Positions 41,752 to 50,541 of a DNA stretch of 64,000 nucleotides are shown here, one piece after another (position 1 is the stretch's first letter; every line of letters starts with the position of its first letter). Origin of the DNA: Rhizohabitans arisaemae (lineage in GTDB: Bacteria > Actinomycetota > Actinomycetes > Streptosporangiales > Streptosporangiaceae); assembly GCF_025996515.1 (NCBI RefSeq), contig NZ_BLRH01000034.1:62001-126000 (forward strand). Reading direction: 5' to 3'. The notes beneath the pieces are model-generated. The model had not been told where the DNA came from. It did not search any database and saw only the letters and a program-made list of their open reading frames with translations. Both the position numbers and the translations under genes were made by a program.

Positions 41752-42294
41752 TCATCGTGGAGGAAGGCCACGATTGTCGGTTGTGAGGCGATTCAGCCGC
41801 TGGTAGGCCCGGTGCACACCCTCGGGGTACTTCTCGGGGTAGTTGTAGGCGCCGAACCCGTAACCGTAGAGGGAGACCCCGCGCATGCCCTCGCCGGCCA
41901 CGTAGACGCTCATCCTCAGGGTTGGCAGATCGGTCGTCCCGTCCACCTCGGTGGGGTTCACCACATGGGCGGGCAGGTCCACGGCGAGCCGCCCGACCAG
42001 TTCGACGGTCTGGGCGCGGGAGAGCCGGGTCAGGAGCCTGCCCTTCACCAGGACCCGGCCGTCGCTGTAGACGGCCACCTCGGGCGGGCGCACCGTCCCC
42101 GGCGGATCCGGGTCCCAGTAGCCGGGGTCGACACTGAGCTGCGCGACGACCTGCACCCCTTCGATCCCGTCCAGCGGGGCCAGGCGTCTCGCCTCCGGGG
42201 CCAGGCGTTTCGCATCGCATCCGGCGAGAACCGACACGGACAGCAAGGCGGTGGCGATCATTGCGCCAAGCCGGAGGGCCCAGGTGGATGGCAT
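41752..42294 (-). CDS. Putative lipoprotein, duplicate B
   Basis: A 180-residue protein paralogous to the one at 40824-41354. The signal peptide ends in LLSVSVLAGCDAKR, a good lipobox with the Cys at about residue 25, so it is expected to be lipid-anchored on the cell surface. After the Cys there is a short internal repeat (KRLAPEA, RRLAPLDG) not present in copy A. The domain is otherwise the same (DPGYWDPDPPGTVRPPEVAV, YPEGVHRAYQRLNRL), but the extreme C-terminus differs. Function unknown. The lipobox suggests that this copy, or its ancestor, kept the original location. Confidence 0.8.
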   Translation of the reverse strand: MPSTWALRLGAMIATALLSVSVLAGCDAKRLAPEARRLAPLDGIEGVQVVAQLSVDPGYWDPDPPGTVRPPEVAVYSDGRVLVKGRLLTRLSRAQTVELVGRLAVDLPAHVVNPTEVDGTTDLPTLRMSVYVAGEGMRGVSLYGYGFGAYNYPEKYPEGVHRAYQRLNRLTTDNRGLPPR

Positions 42295-42565
42295 GGACGC
42301 ATGCTAGGAAGAAGGACTTGAGGCCGACTTGGGGCCGGTTGGCTCCAACCGTCACGACGTGCCTACCCGGGATCGCCCCTTCCGAGCCGCCGGGGTCCGC
42401 CGTTGCGACACCCGCCGAGCCTGTCGGGGTTTGGATACGGTCGCGTACGGCGTCAACGCGGGCACACCGGTTCCCCGTACCGGCATGTGGAGTAAGCCTG
42501 TCCCGGCCGCCGAAACAGTACGCCTGTGCTTGACCGTGGCGCGCTCAGCGCCGTACCCGACGGTC

Positions 42566-43249
42566 TCAGGGTTCGCGGGCGCGGAGGTAGGCGTCCAGGT
42601 CGGCGGCGCCCTTGAGCATGGCGCGGCCCCGGGCGGACAGGCGGGTACGCCAGTCGCGCAGGGTCGACTCCAGCGGGGCGACGCCTCCCGCGGAGCGGAC
42701 CTGGGCGATCAGCGGGGCGATCTGCTCCAGCAGGTAGCCGCCCCGCCTGAGCTGGTGGGCCAGCCGGACGTCCCGGACGTCGGCCGCGCTGTAGACCCGG
42801 TAACCGGTCTGCGGGTCGCGGCGCGGCCGGACCAGCCCGGCGTTCTCCCATTTGCGCAGGGTGGCGGGGCGGAGGCCGAGCCTCTTGGCGAGGGGGCCGA
42901 TGAACGTGTCGCCGCGCTCCTGCGGTACGGGCGCCAGATCGCGGAGCGCCGCCTCGACGGCGTGGAGGGTGCCGCGGTCGTCGAGGAGCCGGCCGTGGCT
43001 CTCGTCGATGAGCCGGAGCGCGTCCTCGACGGCACCCCGGTTGACCGCCTGCATGATCGAGGTCGCCGTCTGGTGGCCGTGCCCGGGCACCAGGGCGAGG
43101 AACGCGCGCAGGGCTCGCGCGTGCAGCGGCGTGTACGTGCGGTAGCCGTGGACGGTGCGTGCGGCGGCGGGCAGGATGCCGGCGTCCTCGTAGTTCCGGA
43201 TCGCCTGGGTGGACAAATCGTGCTCGCGCGCAAGGTCCACCGGCCTCAT
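42566..43249 (-). CDS. Double-domain MerR regulator (TioE-like)
   Basis: A 227-residue regulator with two MerR-type winged helices in one chain. The first is MRPVDLAREHDLSTQAIRNY with GILPAAARTVHGYRTY; the second begins near residue 125 with IGPLAKRLGLRPATLRKWEN and GLVRPRRDPQTGYRVYSAAD. The C-terminus is a helical tail. The arrangement matches TioE-like regulators found near resistance or biosynthesis genes. It diverges from an erythromycin-esterase gene, the likely target. ATG 43249 was chosen because it begins the domain; upstream codons are low-complexity. Confidence 0.85.
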   Translation of the reverse strand: MRPVDLAREHDLSTQAIRNYEDAGILPAAARTVHGYRTYTPLHARALRAFLALVPGHGHQTATSIMQAVNRGAVEDALRLIDESHGRLLDDRGTLHAVEAALRDLAPVPQERGDTFIGPLAKRLGLRPATLRKWENAGLVRPRRDPQTGYRVYSAADVRDVRLAHQLRRGGYLLEQIAPLIAQVRSAGGVAPLESTLRDWRTRLSARGRAMLKGAADLDAYLRAREP

Positions 43250-43340
43250 GGCTGCATCATCGATTGAAGGTCCGTCGCGGTAGATACTGGTGCTTTCTCG
43301 GAAAAGTTTACACCGAATGTTCAAAGATACCGTTGAAGGC

Positions 43341-44525
43341 ATGGATATCCAGAACACGGCCCGGCCACTCGACGGCGCGGGCATCTCGACGTTCCTCCGG
43401 TCGCTTCCCGCGGAGCCCCTGCTCCTCGGCCTGGGGGAGGCCAGGCACTTTACGGAGGAGCTGGGTGACCTGCGCAACGAGATCTTCCGGCAGCTGGTCG
43501 AGCACGAGGGCTACCGGTCGTTCGCCATCGAGAGCGACTGCCTCATGGGCCTCGTGGTGGACGACTACATCGCCACGGGCGCGGGCACACTCGACGACGT
43601 CATGGAGCGCGGCTTCAGTCACAACTTCGGCGCGTTCCCGGCCAACCGCGAGCTCGTGCGCTGGATGCGCGCGTACAACGAGGAGCATGACGACAAGCTC
43701 CGGTTCTTCGGGTTCGACGGTCCGCTGGAGTATTGGGCGGCGAGCCCGCGCCAGGCGCTCACCGCCCTCTACGCCCTCCTCGACGGTCCGTTCCCCGGCG
43801 CCGTGGTGACCGAGGAAACCCTCGACACGCTGCTGGGCCCGGACGACCGGTGGGCGAACGAGGCCGCGGCCATGGATCCGTCACTGTCGATCGGCCGGTC
43901 CGCCGACGCCCAGCGGCTGCGGGTGATCGCCGACGACCTGGTGGCGTTGCTCGACACGCAGGTGCCTCGGCTGAGCGCGGAGGACGGGGAGCGGGCGGCA
44001 CTGTACGGGCGCACCGCCGTCGGCCTGCTCCGCTACCACCACTGGATGGCCGACGCGTCCCCGGAGCGGTGGACCCGGCTGTCGGCCCTGCGGGACGCGA
44101 TGATGGCCGCCAACCTGCGTGCCGTCGCCGAGCACGGCCCGGCCTTGGTCTTCGCGAGCAACCTCCACCTGCAGCGGAACAAGAGCGTGATGTCCTTCGG
44201 CGACCGGCTGCTGGAGTGGTGGAGCGCGGGGGCGATCACCGGGGCTCACCTGGGCGACCGGTATGCCTTCCTGGCCTCGGCCTTCGGCAGGGTCGGCGAC
44301 GACACCCCGCCCGCGGACACCGTCGAGGGTGTCCTGTCCACGCTTCCGTGGGACCACGCTCTCATCGACGCCCGCCGCCTGGCCGAGGCCGTCACGAAGC
44401 CGGCGCCGCGCATCTCCCGGGATTTCGCCTACTTCCCGCTGGACCCGGCCCGGCTCGACCTGATCGACGGGATCGTCTTCCTCAAGGAGGCCGTCAGGCT
44501 GGGCGGACCGTCGCCATCGGCCTGA
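43341..44525 (+). CDS. Erythromycin esterase-family protein
   Basis: A 394-residue enzyme of the EreA/EreB-like superfamily. The catalytic-region motif LLGLGEARHFTEELGDLRNE has the conserved Glu and His, followed by FAIESDCLMGLVVDDYIATG, LVRWMRAYNEEHDDKLRFFG and the later ASNLHLQRNK with another conserved His. Some members open macrolide lactones while others hydrolyse different esters, so resistance is possible but not shown. It diverges from the double-MerR regulator 91 bases away. ATG 43341 was chosen; an upstream ATG at 43317 is possible. Confidence 0.88.
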   Translation: MDIQNTARPLDGAGISTFLRSLPAEPLLLGLGEARHFTEELGDLRNEIFRQLVEHEGYRSFAIESDCLMGLVVDDYIATGAGTLDDVMERGFSHNFGAFPANRELVRWMRAYNEEHDDKLRFFGFDGPLEYWAASPRQALTALYALLDGPFPGAVVTEETLDTLLGPDDRWANEAAAMDPSLSIGRSADAQRLRVIADDLVALLDTQVPRLSAEDGERAALYGRTAVGLLRYHHWMADASPERWTRLSALRDAMMAANLRAVAEHGPALVFASNLHLQRNKSVMSFGDRLLEWWSAGAITGAHLGDRYAFLASAFGRVGDDTPPADTVEGVLSTLPWDHALIDARRLAEAVTKPAPRISRDFAYFPLDPARLDLIDGIVFLKEAVRLGGPSPSA

Positions 44526-44897
44526 ACGCCGAGGTGCCGCCCGCCGCCGGAGGCCGTACGCGTCCTTCAAGCGCGCTCGCCGACCCGGGTCGGCTCGGGA
44601 GCCGCGCTTGGAGGAGCTCGCGGACGTACGCACCTCGGTGGTCTACGGGCACCTGCGGAAGTACGCCGTCGAGTCGATGTGAGGCCCGCCAAGGTCGCGA
44701 TCGGAAAACGTCCGTCATTGGGCTTACTTTGTAAAGGCGTCGGGCTTCTTGTCACCCCACCGACAACCCGGCCACCGACAAGAACGACCGATCTCGGCGA
44801 CGACCGATGAAAGACTCACCCTGAATCTCCCGTGGTCGCCTCGTCGCCTGTGGGCGCAGGCTGTAGTGCCGTTTCGCCTGTCGAGGGTGGTCGGGTC
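44526..44897 (+). other. Intergenic region with repeat element and inverted repeat
   Basis: No convincing gene is seen in 372 bases. A short open stretch ending near 44682 (translating to TSVVYGHLRKYAVESM and stop) might be a gene remnant, but I cannot name it. TTACTTTGTAAAGGCGTC at 44724 is copy 2 of the window's repeated element. TTCTTGTC (44746) and GACAAGAA (44777) are perfect complements beyond it. The downstream part should contain the promoter for the sigma factor. Confidence 0.4.
44724..44741 (+). repeat. TTACTTTGTAAAG element, copy 2
   Basis: TTACTTTGTAAAGGCGTC is identical to copy 3 (53227) for the full 18 bases and matches copy 1 over the TACTTTGTAAAG core. It lies in a non-coding gap between the esterase and sigma-factor genes. 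Confidence 0.6.
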
Positions 44898-45971
44898 ATG
44901 GTTCGCCATCAGGCAGAATCAAGTTTTGTGAACAGGTTTTCGATCACAGAGGCCCTGGGTGACGCGGAGGATCCCGACCTGGCCAAAGCTCGGGACGGGG
45001 ACGACGCCGCGTTCACGCGTCTGGTCGCACCGCTCCAGCGGGAGCTGCACGCTCACTGCTACCGCATGCTCGGCTCCACCCACGACGCCGACGACGCGTT
45101 GCAGGACGCCCTGCTGCGGGCGTGGCGTGGGCTGTCCCGGTTCGAGGGCCGCAGCTCCCTGCGGTCCTGGCTGTACACGGTGACCACCCGGACCTGCCTG
45201 GACGTCGTGGAGGCCCGCGGCAGGCGGGCGCTCCCCGTCGATCTCGGTCCCTCCAGTACGCATGCCGTGGTCGGCGACACCCCCTTGACCGAGGTCCCGT
45301 GGTTGGGGCCGTACCCCGACGCGGGCCTGGGTGGGGTCTCGGCCGGGCCGGACGCGCGGTACGAACAGCGGGAAGGCGTCGAACTCGCCTTCGTGGCCGC
45401 CCTGCAGCATCTGCCGGGCAACCAGCGGGCGGCGCTGCTCCTCTTCGAGGTGCTGGGTTTCTCGGCCGCCGAGATCGCGGCGATGATGGAGACCTCGCCC
45501 GCATCGGTGAACTCGGCCCTGGCGCGAGCCCGCCGGGTCGTCGCCGAGCGTGTCCCCGCCCGGACCCAGCAGCAGACCCTGCGGAAGATCGGCGACGTGC
45601 GGCTGCGGGAGATCGTCGGCGGGTTCTCCGCCGCGCTGGAGCGCGGTGACACGCAGGCCCTGGTCGCGCTGTTCACCGAGGACGTCACCTGGTCGATGCC
45701 GCCGATGCCGCACTGGTACCGGGGGATCGAGGCCGTCACCGACTTCGCCGTGCGGGTTCCGCTCACCGGGTGCGGCTCCTGGCGGCACCTGCCGACCGGT
45801 GTCAACGGCCAGCCGGCCGTGGCCTGCTACCTCTGGAACGATGAGGCGGCGGCGCATCTCGCCTGGTCGATCACGGTGCTGACCCTGCGGGAGGAACGGA
45901 TTTGCGAGGTCACCTCGTTCATCGGCGCCGGGCATTTCGTCCCCCTGGAGTTGCCTGTCGCGTTGCCCTGA
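44898..45971 (+). CDS. ECF sigma factor with C-terminal SnoaL-like domain (TIGR02960/SigG type)
   Basis: A 357-residue sigma factor. Region 2 is at about residues 30-95 (LQRELHAHCYRMLGSTHDAD, ALLRAWRGLSRFEGRSSLRS), region 4 at about 165-225 (LPGNQRAALLLFEVLGFSAA, METSPASVNSALARARR), and a SnoaL/NTF2-like fold fills 235-350 (FSAALERGDTQALVALFTED, SMPPMPHWYRGIEAV). Such tails regulate the sigma factor in place of a separate anti-sigma. ATG 44898 was chosen for its GAGGGTGG ribosome-binding site; an in-frame GTG at 44928 has none. No target genes are evident. Confidence 0.93.
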   Translation: MVRHQAESSFVNRFSITEALGDAEDPDLAKARDGDDAAFTRLVAPLQRELHAHCYRMLGSTHDADDALQDALLRAWRGLSRFEGRSSLRSWLYTVTTRTCLDVVEARGRRALPVDLGPSSTHAVVGDTPLTEVPWLGPYPDAGLGGVSAGPDARYEQREGVELAFVAALQHLPGNQRAALLLFEVLGFSAAEIAAMMETSPASVNSALARARRVVAERVPARTQQQTLRKIGDVRLREIVGGFSAALERGDTQALVALFTEDVTWSMPPMPHWYRGIEAVTDFAVRVPLTGCGSWRHLPTGVNGQPAVACYLWNDEAAAHLAWSITVLTLREERICEVTSFIGAGHFVPLELPVALP

Positions 45972-46095
45972 GCCGACTTCCGGGATCCGGATTGCCGACA
46001 CGTGCCAGCGGGTTTTGTGCAGAACCACGTAGCCGGTTACGTAATCGTGTGATCAGAGGTACCGATGGGGGATGGCCTGTCTAGTCTGTGGGGCC

Positions 46096-46593
46096 ATGAG
46101 CGAACTGCGATATGCCAACTTCTCTCCTGACCAGCTGGCCCGGTACACCGACAACTGGTACGAGCTGGTCGACTGGTGGGAGGAAGAGGACTGGGGCGAC
46201 GCCGGGGTCTCCATACCGAGGAAGTCGCTCGACCTGTTCGAGTTCCTGCTCAAGGGCGTGGGGACACCGGTCCGTTTGCAGTTCACCGATGACGTCATCG
46301 CGCAACCCGACGACGTCGCGCCCTGGGTGCTGTCCCGGTTCGGCGACATGCCGTTCGAGCCGTACCGCCTGGCTCCCGCCGAGGTGGCGGCGATCGCGGC
46401 GGTGCTGGGGCGGCATCCGTTCGACGCACTCGTCGCGGGGACCGATCCGGATGAGATGGCCGCGGCGGGTGTGGCCCTGGTGCCGGACCGGGGGCGCCGC
46501 AAGGACTACGACAAGTCGTTCTACGAAGAACTCGCCCGCTTCTTCGCGGACGCGGCGACGAAAGGCGAGGGAATGATCCTTCTGGACAACTGA
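46096..46593 (+). CDS. DUF1877-family protein
   Basis: A 165-residue acidic protein with the DUF1877/YfbM look: KSLDLFEFLLKGVGTPVRLQ after a 'W.LD' start, PWVLSRFGDMPFEPYRLAP, and a C-terminal YDKSFYEELARFFADAATKG. The family's role is unknown; members are small soluble proteins found across bacteria. ATG 46096 was chosen; an upstream in-frame ATG at 46072 adds eight residues. A GGGG sequence directly precedes the start. It stands alone between the sigma factor and a convergent hypothetical gene. Confidence 0.8.
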   Translation: MSELRYANFSPDQLARYTDNWYELVDWWEEEDWGDAGVSIPRKSLDLFEFLLKGVGTPVRLQFTDDVIAQPDDVAPWVLSRFGDMPFEPYRLAPAEVAAIAAVLGRHPFDALVAGTDPDEMAAAGVALVPDRGRRKDYDKSFYEELARFFADAATKGEGMILLDN

Positions 46594-46693
46594 CGACCCC
46601 GCTCACGCTGACGTCGCCTGCCGGTGATCCGCGGCGAGCGGCGCGGCCGTCCGGAGGGTCGGCGCCGGGCCGTGACTCTCTTCGGGCGATGGA

Positions 46694-46727
46694 GGCCCCC
46701 GACATGCAAGATCGCGCGCCGGGGGCC
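46694..46727. terminator. Hairpin between convergent genes
   Basis: GGCCCCCG and CGGGGGCC pair across an 18-base spacer in the 225-base gap between the DUF1877 gene and a reverse-strand gene. It is a plausible bidirectional terminator. Confidence 0.5.
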
Positions 46728-46818
46728 GTGGCGACACGCCCCATCGGGGCCCTCCGCCGCGGTGCGGACGATCTGGCGTCAACCCGGCGAAGCCGCAGGG
46801 CTCAGGGCCGTGCCGCGC

Positions 46819-47187
46819 TCAGGTGTACAGCGCGAGAGCCGCTTTCAGCAGGTGCCGTACCTCGGAGCCCTCGAGGACAGCCGTCCTATCCGGTTCGCCG
46901 AAGCCGAGCTTCGTCAGCACCCAGATCTCCATGCGGTCGAAATCCCCCTCGGCGTACCCGCTCAACTCGGGGACGGTCCAATCCGGCTCCGTCGCCCGGT
47001 AGGCCACGTAGCAGTCGGGAACCACCAGGCCTTTGCCTCCGGGGGCGAATCGCTCGGCGAGCTCCTCGGCGCGAGGACGTCCGGAGAGTTTGGCCACGGA
47101 GAGGGCGTAGCCCAGGAAGTCGCCGATGGCCTGGTTCGGATCATCGGTGACATCGATGATCGGGCCGTTAAGCCGGATGGTCCGCAT
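46819..47187 (-). CDS. Hypothetical protein (122 aa)
   Basis: A 122-residue soluble protein starting MRTIRLNGPIIDVTDDPNQA and containing GDFLGYALSVAKLSGRPRAE and PGGKGLVVPDCYVAYRATEP. No membrane segment or known catalytic motif is visible; I do not recognise the family. ATG 47187 was chosen because the longer frame upstream runs through the operator region of the divergent TetR. It faces away from the TetR-ABC operon and shares its regulatory region, so it could be co-regulated. Confidence 0.62.
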   Translation of the reverse strand: MRTIRLNGPIIDVTDDPNQAIGDFLGYALSVAKLSGRPRAEELAERFAPGGKGLVVPDCYVAYRATEPDWTVPELSGYAEGDFDRMEIWVLTKLGFGEPDRTAVLEGSEVRHLLKAALALYT

Positions 47188-47267
47188 TTCGTGGACCCTA
47201 CTGCCGAGTATCGGAGGGGTGGTGAGTGGACGGTGGTCGCCACTCCGTCCGACCAGGGGTTGAACGT

Positions 47268-47327
47268 TTGTATGGTATCCAATACAAGCACGCACAAAGC
47301 TGAACACTTGCATGGCTTCCAATACAA
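47268..47327. promoter_or_regulatory. Twin TetR operators upstream of the TetR-ABC operon
   Basis: TTGTATGGTATCCAATACAA (47268-47287) and TTGCATGGCTTCCAATACAA (47308-47327) are 40 bases apart. Each is an approximate palindrome with TTGTAT/ATACAA-type arms. The second ends 17 bases before the TetR start, and the AT-rich sequence GCGTATAAATCG follows it. Confidence 0.7.
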
Positions 47328-47344
47328 GCGTATAAATCGTAGGC

Positions 47345-47971
47345 GTGCGACCGATATCTGAAGAAGACCTGACGACGCGGGCCCGGATCCGTGACGCCGC
47401 GATGGGGCTGTTCACCGAACAGGGGTTCAAGGCGACCACGATCCGGGGCATCGCCACGGCGGCCGGGGTCTCACCCGGTCTGGTCCAGCATCATTTCGGC
47501 ACCAAGGAGGAGCTGCGGCAGGCGTGCGACGAGTACGTCCTCGGCTATATGCGTGAGCAGGCCGGCCTGGGCGTCACGGGCCGCAACCTGGAGAAGCCGG
47601 AGTTCATCGAGAACGTGCACCGTACCGCGCCGCCCCTGATGAAGTACCTCGGCCGCGCGCTCGTGGACGGCTCGCCCGGAGCCGCCGCCATGTTCGCGGA
47701 ACTCGTGAACGTGACGGAGGAGCATTTGGCCGGGGACGAGAACCCCGAGGCCGACCATCGCGCCCGCGCGGTGGTGCTGACGGCGATGAAGCTGGGCATC
47801 ACGGTGCTGCACGAGCACGTCTCCCGTGCGCTCGGCTCCGACGTCTACGCCGCACCGGCGGCGCTGCGCGTCGGCAAGGCCCAGCTCGACCTGTTCCGGC
47901 CGGAGTTCTTGGGTCGCGAGCTGTTCGAGCAGGCACGGAAAGGCCTGGCGAAGGTGGAGGGGGAACGATGA
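47345..47971 (+). CDS. TetR regulator of the ABC exporter operon
   Basis: A 208-residue regulator whose helix-turn-helix is at about residues 14-58 ([40 protein letters not shown]). The remainder is the ligand domain. It starts with GTG, close behind two repeated operator-like sites, and its stop overlaps the ABC ATPase start as ATGA. So it is the first gene of a three-gene operon, and likely self-represses and controls drug export. The ligand is probably the exported compound, by analogy with similar TetR-ABC sets. Confidence 0.93.
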   Translation: MRPISEEDLTTRARIRDAAMGLFTEQGFKATTIRGIATAAGVSPGLVQHHFGTKEELRQACDEYVLGYMREQAGLGVTGRNLEKPEFIENVHRTAPPLMKYLGRALVDGSPGAAAMFAELVNVTEEHLAGDENPEADHRARAVVLTAMKLGITVLHEHVSRALGSDVYAAPAALRVGKAQLDLFRPEFLGRELFEQARKGLAKVEGER

Positions 47972-48858
47972 GCGCCGTGGTGCGGGTGGACGGCCTGGTC
48001 AAGAGCTTTGGGCGGTTCAAGGCCCTGGACGGGCTGGACCTCACCGTCAAGGCGGGGGAGGTGCACGGCTTTCTCGGTCCCAACGGGGCAGGGAAATCCA
48101 CGACCATCCGGGTCCTGCTGGGGCAGATGCGGGCCGACGGGGGTCGGGTCGAGCTCCTCGGAGGCGATCCCTGGCGTGACGCCGTCGAGCTGCATCGAAG
48201 GCTCGCCTACGTGCCCGGTGACGTCACGCTGTGGCCGTCGCTGACCGGCGGCGAGGTCATCGACCTGCTGGGGCGGGTGCGCGGTGGCCTCGACCCCAAG
48301 CGGCGTGCCGAGCTGCTTGAGCGGTTCGAGCTTGATCCGCGGAAGAAGTGCCGCACCTACTCCAAGGGCAACCGGCAGAAGGTGGCGCTGGTGGCCGCGT
48401 TCGCCTCGGATGTGGAGTTGCTGGTCCTGGACGAGCCGACCTCGGGCCTGGACCCGCTGATGGAGGCGGTTTTCAACGAGTGTGTCCTGCGGGAGAAGCG
48501 CCGCGGCCGGACGGCGCTGCTGTCCAGCCACATCCTGTCGGAGGTGGAGACGCTGTGCGACCGGGTCACCATCATCCGGGCGGGCCGTACCGCCGAATCC
48601 GGCAGCCTTGACGATCTGCGGCATCTCACCCGTACGTCGGTGACGGCTCAGTTGATCGGGTCGGCGCCCGGTCTGGCCGTGCTCCCAGGCGTGCACGATC
48701 TCACCGTCGACGGTGACCTGCTGCGCTGTCAGGTGGACGGCGACGCGCTCACGGCGGTGCTCGCCGAGCTGGCCGGAGCGGGTGTGCGTGCGCTGACCAC
48801 GCAGCCGCCGACGCTGGAGGAGCTGTTCCTGCGCCACTACGAGAGGGCGTCTCGATGA
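47968..48858 (+). CDS. ABC exporter ATP-binding protein
   Basis: A 296-residue ATPase with Walker [11 protein letters not shown] (about residues 39-48), the signature region [15 protein letters not shown] (a KGN variant of LSGGQ), Walker [14 protein letters not shown] and switch His in SSHILSE. The C-terminal extension of about 75 residues is typical of drug-exporter ATPases (DrrA-like). Overlapping codons link it to the TetR upstream and to the permease downstream. Together they likely export a hydrophobic compound. Confidence 0.95.
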   Translation: MSAVVRVDGLVKSFGRFKALDGLDLTVKAGEVHGFLGPNGAGKSTTIRVLLGQMRADGGRVELLGGDPWRDAVELHRRLAYVPGDVTLWPSLTGGEVIDLLGRVRGGLDPKRRAELLERFELDPRKKCRTYSKGNRQKVALVAAFASDVELLVLDEPTSGLDPLMEAVFNECVLREKRRGRTALLSSHILSEVETLCDRVTIIRAGRTAESGSLDDLRHLTRTSVTAQLIGSAPGLAVLPGVHDLTVDGDLLRCQVDGDALTAVLAELAGAGVRALTTQPPTLEELFLRHYERASR

Positions 48859-50426
48859 CCGGCACGTGGACGCTGATCCGGCTCATCCTGCGCCGGGACC
48901 GCGTGCTGTTGCCGGTGTGGATCGCGATCACCGCGCTGCTGCCGGCGAGTGTCGCCTCGGCCACCGTCGGCTTGTACCCGGATCAGGCGGCTCGGGACGC
49001 CTTCGCCGCGGCCTCGATGGGGAACCCGGCGCAGCGGGCCATGCGTGGCGTGATCTACGAGGCGAACGTGGGTGAGCTGACCGCGTGGACGCTGGGCTCG
49101 TCCGGGGCGTTGATCGGCGGACTGATCAGCATCCTGCTGGTGATCAGGCATACCCGGGTCGAGGAGGAGACGGGCCGGCGTGAGCTGCTGTCCTCGGGTG
49201 TCGTCGGCCGTCACGCGCCGCTGGTCGCCGCGCTCACGGTCGTCCTGGTGGCGAATCTGCTGCTGGGCGTGCTGTCGGTGCCCGGTCTGGTCGCCGCCGG
49301 TCTTCCCGCGGGTTCCTCGCTGCTGTTCGGGCTGTCGGCCGCCGGGGCCGGTTGGGCGTTCGCCGCGGTGGGGGCGCTGGCCGCGCAGGTGACCGCGTCG
49401 TCGGGTACGGCGCGCGGGATCGCGATCGCCGCGGGCGGGCTGCTGTTCGCGGTGCGTTCGGTGGGGGACGCCGGTGAGGCGGCGTGGGCGGCGTGGTTGT
49501 CGCCGTTCGGCTGGGTCAGGCTGACCAGGCCCTACGCCGGTGACCGGTGGTGGGTGCTGGGGCTGATCGTGGTGTTCGTCGCCGTGGTGGCGGTGGCCGC
49601 GTTCGCGCTGTCCACGCGGCGTGATCTGGCGGGTGGTCTGGTGCCGGCCCGGCGGGGGCCCGCCTCCGGGACGCTGGGGAGCGGGTTGGGCCTGGCGGGG
49701 CGGCTGCATCGGGGCACGCTGGCGGGCTTCGCGATCGGGTTCGGCCTGCTGGGCGCGCTGCTCGGCGTCGCGGCGCGCGGGCTGGACTCCCAGCTGGACA
49801 CGTCGCAGTTTCAGGCGTTGGCCGAGACCGTCGGGGCGCCCGGTGCACGTATCTCGGAGGTGTTCTTCACGTTCGTGATGTACGTGTTGAGCCAGCTGGT
49901 CGCCGCGGCGGCGCTGTTGTCGGCGCTGCGTGCCCGCGCCGAGGAGGCGGCGGGCCGGGCCGACCTGCTGCTGGCCACCCCGGTCGGCCGGATGCGCTGG
50001 GCGCTGGGCCACCTGGTGTTCGCCGCGGCGGGTCCGGCGTTGCTGCTGGGTGTGCTGGGCGCCACGGCGGGACTTGCCTACGAGGGCGACGCGGTCCGTG
50101 TCACCGGGGCGACGCTCGCCTACCTGCCCGCCGTCTGGGTCATGGTCGGGGTCGCGACGCTGCTGTTCGGGGTGCTGCCCCGGTGGGCGGGCGCGGTGAG
50201 CTGGAGCGCGCTCGGCCTGATCCTGCTGGTGGACCTGCTGGCGGAGTTCAAGCTGGTCACCGGATTCGTCGTGGAACTGTCGCCGTTCGTCCACGAACCG
50301 GCGTTGCTGCTGGGCGACGCCGTGTCACCGGTCGCGTCGCTGCTCGGGCTGGCCGTGATCGCAGGTGCCCTGACCACGGCCGGCCTGGTGTTCCTGAGCC
50401 GTCGTGACCTGGCCCCCACCGCCTGA
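48855..50426 (+). CDS. ABC exporter permease (TnrB3-like)
   Basis: A 523-residue membrane protein with about twelve hydrophobic helices arranged as two similar halves (for example [20 protein letters not shown] and [20 protein letters not shown] start the halves). A conserved cytoplasmic segment near [19 protein letters not shown] recurs as [20 protein letters not shown] in the second half, a feature of the large actinobacterial ABC-2-type exporter permeases next to TetR and ATPase genes. Its ATG overlaps the ATPase stop. It supplies the membrane channel of the exporter. Confidence 0.9.
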   Translation: MTGTWTLIRLILRRDRVLLPVWIAITALLPASVASATVGLYPDQAARDAFAAASMGNPAQRAMRGVIYEANVGELTAWTLGSSGALIGGLISILLVIRHTRVEEETGRRELLSSGVVGRHAPLVAALTVVLVANLLLGVLSVPGLVAAGLPAGSSLLFGLSAAGAGWAFAAVGALAAQVTASSGTARGIAIAAGGLLFAVRSVGDAGEAAWAAWLSPFGWVRLTRPYAGDRWWVLGLIVVFVAVVAVAAFALSTRRDLAGGLVPARRGPASGTLGSGLGLAGRLHRGTLAGFAIGFGLLGALLGVAARGLDSQLDTSQFQALAETVGAPGARISEVFFTFVMYVLSQLVAAAALLSALRARAEEAAGRADLLLATPVGRMRWALGHLVFAAAGPALLLGVLGATAGLAYEGDAVRVTGATLAYLPAVWVMVGVATLLFGVLPRWAGAVSWSALGLILLVDLLAEFKLVTGFVVELSPFVHEPALLLGDAVSPVASLLGLAVIAGALTTAGLVFLSRRDLAPTA

Positions 50427-50500
50427 CCGCCGCAGGTGGGGCGGCAGCCGGGCGGCCGGCGCCCCGTTCGATCGCCGTCGGTTGGGAGTCCGGTGGGATC

Positions 50501-50532
50501 GGGTACGGCGTGGACGCCGGCACGCCGTACCC
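50501..50532. terminator. GTAC-family hairpin terminator (copy K)
   Basis: GGGTACGGCGTG pairs perfectly with CACGCCGTACCC over an eight-base loop, 75 bases after the exporter operon. It probably terminates that operon and is part of the dispersed hairpin family. Confidence 0.65.
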
Positions 50533-50541
50533 CGCACCGGC

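Larger units (their letters stand above)
40615..42430. repeat. Tandem segmental duplication of about 0.9 kb
   Basis: The last 200 bases of the AAA gene plus the following reverse-strand gene and its promoter region (about 40615-41516) are repeated directly at about 41517-42430. Each unit ends CGAGCCTGTCGGGG. At the junction, CGGGG joins CCGCCGAG, sharing CGGG-type microhomology with the unit's original left border. The second copy therefore holds a 5'-truncated AAA fragment and a second, intact lipoprotein gene. Confidence 0.88.

Noticed and set aside
42430-42490. A further GTAC-type hairpin after the duplicated lipoprotein gene
   Set aside because: GTACGG and CCGTACC are present, but the arms do not pair well beyond a few bases, so it was not counted in the family.
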